Both the position numbers and the translations under genes were made by a program. The notes under the pieces were generated by a model that did no database searches, had not been told where the DNA came from, and saw nothing but the letters and a program-made list of their open reading frames with translations. This document shows positions 31,904 to 37,058 of a DNA stretch of 37,058 bases, piece after piece. Positions within the stretch are counted from its first letter, which is position 1, and the number at the start of each line of letters is the position of its first letter. Source of the DNA: Simkaniaceae bacterium (GTDB taxonomy: Bacteria; Chlamydiota; Chlamydiia; Chlamydiales; JACRBE01); contig JAIPIG010000024.1 in NCBI GenBank assembly GCA_021734805.1, forward strand, positions 1 to 37,058. The letters are read 5' to 3'.

Positions 31904-34015
31904 ATGACGGAAGGGCAATTTATCGGGGATTATGAACTCGTAAAACAGATCGACAAAGGGCCTTTGGGAGTCGTTTATCATGCGCAGCATCGCTTTTTAA
32001 AGCGCTATTATGCCGTACGTATTTTGCCGGAAGAATTCGCAAAACAGCCTCAATTTATTGAAAGATTTCAAAAAGAGGTAGCAGCACTCAGTCACGTTGA
32101 GCATGAAAATGTTGCTCGCCTTCATAATGTTTCATTTGCTGACGGGAAATATTATATCGTATCGGATCTCATTTTAGATGCCTATGGAGAATACACGGAT
32201 CTCGCCCGCTTTTTAAGCATACATCCTCAAACATTAGAAGAAGAAAAAGCCTTTTCGATTCTTTATCAAATTGCGAAAGGTCTTGATCATTTACATCAAA
32301 ACGGACTCAATGGCAAAGGGATTGCTCACCGCTATCTCAATTTGCACAACATTTTAATTGGAAGAGAAGAGGGAAAGGCACTTCAAGTCTTCATTCAAGA
32401 TGCAGGTGTTGCACATATCATTGGCGAAGGATTACTGCTTGCCCATACCTATCATATGATGACTGAGGCTCTGGCTCTTCAACTATCAGGTGAAGGATTT
32501 TTTGCAGCCGATACGGATCAGAATAAGCTCGATAAATTATATAACGTCTTTTCTACTTCATATCCGTTTTTAGCCCCGGAACAAAAAAAAGCCGGTCAGC
32601 ATAAGATCAGTGGGATTAAGGCCGATATTTATGCTTTTGGTGTGCTCACTTATTTCTTGCTCGTTCGAGAATTTCCCGAAGGCTTTTTTGTACTCCCTTC
32701 TTCCATTCTCCCCTACAAATATGATTGGGATGCTTTAATTTTTCATTGTTTATATCTCGATCCGTCTAAGCGTCCCGATTCATTAACAAAGTTAATGGAA
32801 TCGATGAGGGAATTTAAAGCGGGAGCTCATACTCCCGTTGTTGACGAGTGGAAGATGTCTCAAAGTGTTCCTATCACGCAACAGATGAAACAGATGAAAG
32901 AACCTCATCTCCCTCCGGAAGAGAAAGATGTGAAACGCCCGCAAGTGATGAAGCCCGTCAATACGTCAATTAAAGATATTGTTGCAGAAATTTCTGAAGA
33001 AAGGGCCTTTAAAGCACGTCCGATTGCTCCGCAAAAAAATCCGATTGAGTCAAATATTTCCCTTAAATCACAAGTGGAAACAGTGCGTTATACCCAAGTC
33101 GCAGCTTCGGCAACAGCCCTTTTGGACGAAGAAGAGGATCTCGAAAATGGTCTATTAAAGCCCAAAATCAATCCCCAAGAAATTAAAAAGCCTTCTTATG
33201 AGGAAGATCCTTCTGTCATTTTTCATAAAGATACGACGATTTCAACATATAGACCGCAAGAAAAAATAGCTGTTGAGCGCAATCCAATTTTAACTGATAT
33301 GATAGTTATTCCGGGGGGTGAATTTTATCGCGGAAGCAATGAGGGCGCACGTGATGAAAGGCCGTACCATAAAATCTTTTTAAACAGTTATGCCATTGAT
33401 ATCCATCCGGTGACAAATGAACAGTTTGTCCGCTTTTTAGAGGTGATGGGGGGTGAAAAAGATGTCAATAACAATGATATCATTCGTCTGCGCGAATCGC
33501 GCATTAAACGGAGCGCCGGTCGTTTGATTATCGAATCGGGATATGCCAGACATCCGGTGGTCGGCGTCACTTGGTATGGTGCAGTTGCCTATGCAAAATG
33601 GATTGGAAAGCGCTTGCCAACTGAAGCCGAATGGGAAATAGCGGCTCGCGGAATGCGTAGCGATATTTTGTATCCGACAGGCCCAACCATTGAGCGAGAT
33701 CAAGCTAATTTCTTCGGTTCCGACACAACGACCGTTAAGAGCTTCCCGCCTAATGACATTAATCTTTATGATATTGCAGGGAATGTCTATGAATGGTGCC
33801 AAGATTGGTACGATTATGCTTACTATGAAACATCGCTTATTGAACCCGATAATCCTCAAGGGCCCGTTCAAGGTGTCTATCGCGTTCTTAGAGGTGGATG
33901 CTGGAAAAGCCTTATTGAAGATTTGAGATGTTCTCATCGGAATCGCAACAATCCGGGGGCAATTAACAGCACTTATGGGTTTAGATGTGCATCCGATGTC
34001 GTTCAAGATGCATAA
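31904..34015 (+). CDS. pkn1: Pkn1-like Ser/Thr kinase-fold protein fused to FGE-like domain; catalytic residues altered
   Basis: A 703-residue cytosolic-type protein. Residues about 7-300 have the eukaryote-like kinase fold: degenerate Gly loop (KGPLGVVYHA), AVRIL where AxK is expected (R39 for the ATP-binding Lys), HRYLNLHN where HRDLKPxN is expected (Y144 for the catalytic Asp) and DAG (D166) for DFG. A Pro/Lys-rich linker spans about 300-460. Residues about 465-700 form a formylglycine-generating-enzyme/SUMF1-like domain (IPGGEFYRGS, GVTWYGAVAYAKWIGKRLPTEAEWE, GNVYEWCQDWY, RVLRGGCWKS, GFRCA). The FGE active-site Cys pair is not obvious. The architecture matches chlamydial Pkn1. It is probably a pseudokinase or highly unusual kinase. 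GAGGTG precedes the ATG. Confidence 0.85.
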   Translation: MTEGQFIGDYELVKQIDKGPLGVVYHAQHRFLKRYYAVRILPEEFAKQPQFIERFQKEVAALSHVEHENVARLHNVSFADGKYYIVSDLILDAYGEYTDLARFLSIHPQTLEEEKAFSILYQIAKGLDHLHQNGLNGKGIAHRYLNLHNILIGREEGKALQVFIQDAGVAHIIGEGLLLAHTYHMMTEALALQLSGEGFFAADTDQNKLDKLYNVFSTSYPFLAPEQKKAGQHKISGIKADIYAFGVLTYFLLVREFPEGFFVLPSSILPYKYDWDALIFHCLYLDPSKRPDSLTKLMESMREFKAGAHTPVVDEWKMSQSVPITQQMKQMKEPHLPPEEKDVKRPQVMKPVNTSIKDIVAEISEERAFKARPIAPQKNPIESNISLKSQVETVRYTQVAASATALLDEEEDLENGLLKPKINPQEIKKPSYEEDPSVIFHKDTTISTYRPQEKIAVERNPILTDMIVIPGGEFYRGSNEGARDERPYHKIFLNSYAIDIHPVTNEQFVRFLEVMGGEKDVNNNDIIRLRESRIKRSAGRLIIESGYARHPVVGVTWYGAVAYAKWIGKRLPTEAEWEIAARGMRSDILYPTGPTIERDQANFFGSDTTTVKSFPPNDINLYDIAGNVYEWCQDWYDYAYYETSLIEPDNPQGPVQGVYRVLRGGCWKSLIEDLRCSHRNRNNPGAINSTYGFRCASDVVQDA

Positions 34016-34092
34016 TTACAAAAATTTGCTAAAAAGGTACAATATCTTTTAATCCATTCCTCTTTATCAAAGGGACAGTTTTAGGAGATGTT

Positions 34093-35019
34093 TTGAAATT
34101 ATTACTTGCAAATCCAAGAGGCTTTTGTGCCGGTGTTGTTCGGGCTATTGATACGGTAGCGCGCGCCCTAGAATTATGGGGAGCGCCTATCTATGTCAAA
34201 CATCAAATTGTGCACAATCGCCATGTTGTCAGAGAGTTGGAGGAGAAGGGGGCTATTTTCATCGAGGACTTAAATGAAGTTCCTGTTGGTGAGCGCCTTA
34301 TTTATTCTGCCCATGGCGTTTCTCCTGAAATCAGGCAGATCGCTAAACAGCGCCAACTCATTGAAATTGATGCGACATGTGGTCTCGTCACGCGGGTACA
34401 TTCTGCTGCCAAGCGCTACGCTGCAAAAGGGTATCACATTATTTTAATTGGTCACCGCAATCATGTTGAAATCATTGGAACGGCAGGGGAAGCCCCTGAT
34501 CAGACCACGATTGTTGAGTCGGTGGCAGACGTTGATGCGCTTCGATTTACACCTGAGCAAAAGCTCTTCTATGTGACTCAAACGACACTTAGTATCGATG
34601 ATGTAAAAGAGGTGACAGAGGCTCTACATCAACGCTATCCCCATATTGAAACTCTCCCAAGCTCATCCATTTGTTATGCGACTACAAATCGACAGCTTGC
34701 TCTGCGTCAAATCACAGATGAGGCTGATCTCGTGCTTGTTGTAGGAGATCCAACGAGTTCTAATTCTAATCGCCTTAGGGAAGTGGCATTCAACCGACAA
34801 ACATCGGCGTATCTCATCAATGATGCATCGGATATTCAAGTGGATTGGTTAGAAAATGTGAAAACCATAGGACTCACGGCAGGGGCATCCACCCCGGAGC
34901 ATATTGTTCAAAGTGTCATTGATCGGCTTAAAGATCTTGGTGTTGATCAGATGCAGGAAGTCACTTATGTCTTAGAAGATGTTTTTTTCCAACTCCCTAA
35001 AGAAGTCACAGCGCGTTGA
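34093..35019 (+). CDS. ispH: 4-Hydroxy-3-methylbut-2-enyl diphosphate reductase (IspH/LytB)
   Basis: The 308-residue enzyme makes isopentenyl and dimethylallyl diphosphate in the last step of the MEP pathway. The iron-sulfur cysteines are C12 (PRGFCAGV), C96 (DATCGLV) and C194 (SSICYATTNR); substrate residues H41, H74, H124 and E126 match E. coli positions. The start is TTG at 34093, five bases after AGGAG; the nearby ATG at 34088 is out of frame and meets a stop at once. Its 3' end overlaps the convergent gene at 34965-35633 by 55 bases. Confidence 0.96.
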   Translation: MKLLLANPRGFCAGVVRAIDTVARALELWGAPIYVKHQIVHNRHVVRELEEKGAIFIEDLNEVPVGERLIYSAHGVSPEIRQIAKQRQLIEIDATCGLVTRVHSAAKRYAAKGYHIILIGHRNHVEIIGTAGEAPDQTTIVESVADVDALRFTPEQKLFYVTQTTLSIDDVKEVTEALHQRYPHIETLPSSSICYATTNRQLALRQITDEADLVLVVGDPTSSNSNRLREVAFNRQTSAYLINDASDIQVDWLENVKTIGLTAGASTPEHIVQSVIDRLKDLGVDQMQEVTYVLEDVFFQLPKEVTAR

Positions 35020-35633
35020 ACGAAAGGCCCAATATGCTGTGATAGTAAAGAGCGGTTTTTAATCAGTTTTTTCTCGATAAGAAAAAGATTAGGATGGTGC
35101 GGATCTATTTTATAAGCATTGGAATAGTAAAGTTGCGCTGATTCTCGATCATTGATCGTTAAGTGATAAAAAGCCATTAGGGTATAAAAAGCTCTTGCAT
35201 CTTCAAAATAAAAAGCCCCTGTTGAGGGAAAGAGATCGACTAAATCAAAACGATTTTGGAAAAGGTCTTTAAATTCTTTAAGTTTCTTTTTTCTCAGTAA
35301 TAAATCGGCATAGTTGATTAGGGCATTGATCGAATCGGGGTTCGTTTTATAATTCTCAACAATCAGCCGATTAGCTTTTTTGACTTGGCGACGGCGGATG
35401 GCACATAAAATGCGGAGACTAAAAATTTTGGGGTGATTGATGCAGTCTATCAAATCCCTTTCCAGTTTTTGCTCTGCCGCCTTAGGATTGACATCGATTT
35501 CCTCTCGAATAGACAGCATTTTTTTATAATTGTGAGAAAGCAGTGTGTGATCTACCGGACTTTGATCAACAATAAGGCAGGGTTTTAACTGAAGAGTAGA
35601 GTTTGAGATCGCAGGTAGAATATATTTTCTCAC
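34965..35633 (-). CDS. Helical-repeat (TPR-like) protein
   Basis: A 222-residue protein, probably all alpha-helical. Degenerate TPR-like units are seen at about 95-150 (DSINALINYADLLLRKKKLKEFKDLF) and 155-185 (AQLYYSNAYKIDPHHPNLFLIEKKL), the latter with the typical A..Y..A..IDP pattern. No signal peptide. The start is GTG at 35633, with GAGGAG about 10 bases upstream. It lies 29 bases after the NagZ-like gene on the same strand, so the two are probably co-transcribed, and overlaps the 3' end of ispH. TPR proteins mediate protein contacts; no specific role is visible. Confidence 0.75.
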   Translation of the reverse strand: MRKYILPAISNSTLQLKPCLIVDQSPVDHTLLSHNYKKMLSIREEIDVNPKAAEQKLERDLIDCINHPKIFSLRILCAIRRRQVKKANRLIVENYKTNPDSINALINYADLLLRKKKLKEFKDLFQNRFDLVDLFPSTGAFYFEDARAFYTLMAFYHLTINDRESAQLYYSNAYKIDPHHPNLFLIEKKLIKNRSLLSQHIGPFVQRAVTSLGSWKKTSSKT

Positions 35634-35662
35634 GGGGGGTGGCTCCTCTTTGGGTTATTCCT

Positions 35663-36874
35663 CTAATTGATTTTTTTGCGTATGGCCAGTGTTGCAATTT
35701 TATTTGCGAGAGAGGCGTGATGTTTTTTTCTGTCTGCCAAAGAAGTGTTTTGTGTGGATGGCTTCAATTTACTTTTTAGATTAAGGATGCGTTGAACGGA
35801 TTCATCGAGTTTTTTTTCAGAGATAAGGCCTGTTTTAACGGCATTGACTAAATGCTGATGGATACGCCGTATATCTTCAGGGAGGAGTTCATAGTTGGGT
35901 TGGTTTCCTATGAGATTTTTACCTCCCAGAAGTAAAATGTCACAGCCGGCATTGAAGGCTTGAATGGCTGCATCATCAATAGAATGACATTGATTTAAAA
36001 GCCCCTGCATCACAAGTGAATCGGAAATGATGACCCCTTTAAATCCCATTTCTTTTCTTAAAATATCGAGAATCGGTTGAGATAGAGTCGCACAATATGT
36101 GGGATCAATTGACGGAATAAGGATATGGGCGGTCATTACGGTATCGGCATCATTGGCAAGTTCAGCAAAAGGAATGAATTCAATCTGTTGTAATTGTTCT
36201 TTGGTTTTATAGATGACGGGAAGGGCTTCATGAGAGTCGATATCTACATCTCCATGGCCCGGGAAATGCTTAAGAGAAGTAAAAATCTCCGCTTTTTTAT
36301 ATCCGAGTAGCGCTTTTTGAGCAAAAGAGGTGACCAGATCTGCAGAGTCGCCAAAAGAGCGAATCCCAATAACCGGATTGCGTGGATTGCTGTTCACATC
36401 TACAACAGGAGCCAGATTAAAATTAATGCCCACGGCTTTTAGTTCTTGTCCCATTGCATACGCAGCCTCTTCTGCAAGTTGAGGCTCATTCGTCATTCCG
36501 AGCGCCCTATTGCCGGGAAAGAGGGTGAATCCTTGAGTCAAACGCGCGACAAGACCTCCTTCTTGATCTACAGCGATAAAAAGCGGAATAAGGCATTCGG
36601 TTTGGGAGTTTAAGGCTTGTAGGTCGTGAGTGAGTTGAAAAACTTGATCAGGAGAGTGAAGGCCATTTGCCCAATTGTAATAAATGATGCCGCCAACTTT
36701 GACATCTTGAATGAGCATTTTGGCGTCGTCATTCGCTTTTTCTCCATTAAAGTGAACAAGTAAAAGTTGACCGATTTTTTCTTCAAGCGTCAGTTCATTC
36801 ATTAAAGTAGAAGCTCTACATGTTGATATTGCACTGAGCAATAGAAAAAGGAAAAAAAACTTAGTATAGATCAT
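35663..36874 (-). CDS. nagZ: Exported GH3 beta-N-acetylhexosaminidase (NagZ-like)
   Basis: The 403-residue protein is a single-domain glycoside hydrolase family 3 enzyme. It shows AVDQEGGLVARL, the NagZ loop KHFPGHGDVDIDSHEALP (K202, H203, H207, D209), and nucleophile D285 in GVIISDSLVM. NagZ removes N-acetylglucosamine from peptidoglycan fragments. An N-terminal signal peptide or anchor (MIYTKFFFLFLLLSAISTCRA) is present, unlike cytosolic NagZ of E. coli, so it should act in the periplasm. A Cys at residue 19 lacks a good lipobox. It is followed by the TPR-like gene at 34965-35633. The symbol is by family, not proven orthology. Confidence 0.88.
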   Translation of the reverse strand: MIYTKFFFLFLLLSAISTCRASTLMNELTLEEKIGQLLLVHFNGEKANDDAKMLIQDVKVGGIIYYNWANGLHSPDQVFQLTHDLQALNSQTECLIPLFIAVDQEGGLVARLTQGFTLFPGNRALGMTNEPQLAEEAAYAMGQELKAVGINFNLAPVVDVNSNPRNPVIGIRSFGDSADLVTSFAQKALLGYKKAEIFTSLKHFPGHGDVDIDSHEALPVIYKTKEQLQQIEFIPFAELANDADTVMTAHILIPSIDPTYCATLSQPILDILRKEMGFKGVIISDSLVMQGLLNQCHSIDDAAIQAFNAGCDILLLGGKNLIGNQPNYELLPEDIRRIHQHLVNAVKTGLISEKKLDESVQRILNLKSKLKPSTQNTSLADRKKHHASLANKIATLAIRKKIN

Positions 36875-36975
36875 TGTAATAGGCTTATTTTAATTTCGAA
36901 AATATACCGAAATGAGTTGAAGAGTTGGGATTTTAGCAAAGATGGCGCTTCGAATTTTTATCAGGCTTTAGCCGG

Positions 36976-37017
36976 CTTAATTTTTTGATCCTATTGAAGA
37001 TAGGTCAAAAAATTAAG
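36976..37017. repeat. Intergenic inverted repeat near the right edge
   Basis: CTTAATTTTTTGATCCTAT and ATAGGTCAAAAAATTAAG are complementary with a one-base offset around a short loop. It lies upstream of the NagZ-like gene in a gap cut by the window edge, so its partner gene is unseen. It could be a terminator of an unseen gene or part of a larger palindromic element. Confidence 0.5.
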
Positions 37018-37058
37018 GGTGAAAAGTCGAAGATGCCGGCGAAGATAAAACCCAATTC

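Noticed and set aside
33437-34006. A 189-residue frame antisense to the FGE-like domain.
   Set aside because: The plus-strand frame matches a known domain; the antisense frame has no ribosome site or recognisable protein features.
14867-36913. The 14-mer AAATATACCGAAAT at 14867 and 36900, and related TATACCGAA at other places, as a regulatory motif.
   Set aside because: In an AT-rich 37-kb window a few repeated 14-mers are expected by chance, and the surrounding bases do not align.

Overview
The window looks like a chromosomal segment from a Chlamydia-like bacterium of the order Parachlamydiales. The reasons are a gatC-gatA-gatB cluster and an rnhC-rodZ pair, both of which I recall lying close together in Chlamydia trachomatis; a Pkn1-type kinase fused to a formylglycine-generating-enzyme-like domain; a short RodZ; BrnQ; ankyrin-like proteins; and several Inc-like or low-complexity proteins of effector type. 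I cannot name the genus from sequence alone. No tRNA, rRNA, CRISPR array, insertion sequence with a transposase, or gene-free stretch over 300 bases was found.

Layout. 1-2823: a divergent pair of unrecognised genes, one cut by the left edge and Pro-rich, the other with paired hydrophobic hairpins. 2824-3881: an inverted-repeat element ending one base before the start codon of a XerC/XerD-type recombinase. 4000-8969: two large paralogous ankyrin-like solenoid proteins, the first with three nearly identical 58-residue N-terminal repeats. 9046-14698 (minus strand): a complete tripartite RND efflux operon, outer-membrane factor then adaptor then pump, with 4-base overlaps. 14720-18189: a second copy of the repeat element, then three unrecognised plus-strand genes that may encode effectors. 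18191-21438 (minus strand): gatCAB, the Asp/Glu-tRNA amidotransferase. 21595-26215: a small DUF378 membrane protein, a TIGR01777-type epimerase, a third repeat copy, BrnQ, a Yip1-family membrane protein and an exported protein. 26415-30319: an accessory cassette of an exported Rhs-repeat protein with a C-terminal toxin-like tail, an overlapping candidate immunity gene and a serine-hydrolase-like membrane protein. 30382-35019: housekeeping genes rnhC, rodZ, the kinase-FGE fusion and ispH. 34965-36874 (minus strand): an exported GH3 NagZ-like hexosaminidase followed by a helical-repeat protein.

How the parts relate. The housekeeping backbone covers tRNA charging, RNase H, cell shape, isoprenoid synthesis, cell-wall turnover and export, while the accessory genes are typical of host interaction or inter-bacterial competition. 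The most notable items are the Rhs toxin-immunity pair inside a conserved chlamydial neighbourhood, a dispersed terminal-inverted-repeat element in three intergenic sites, a kinase domain whose catalytic lysine and aspartate are both replaced, and putative effectors with arginine-serine motifs duplicated at the C-terminus.
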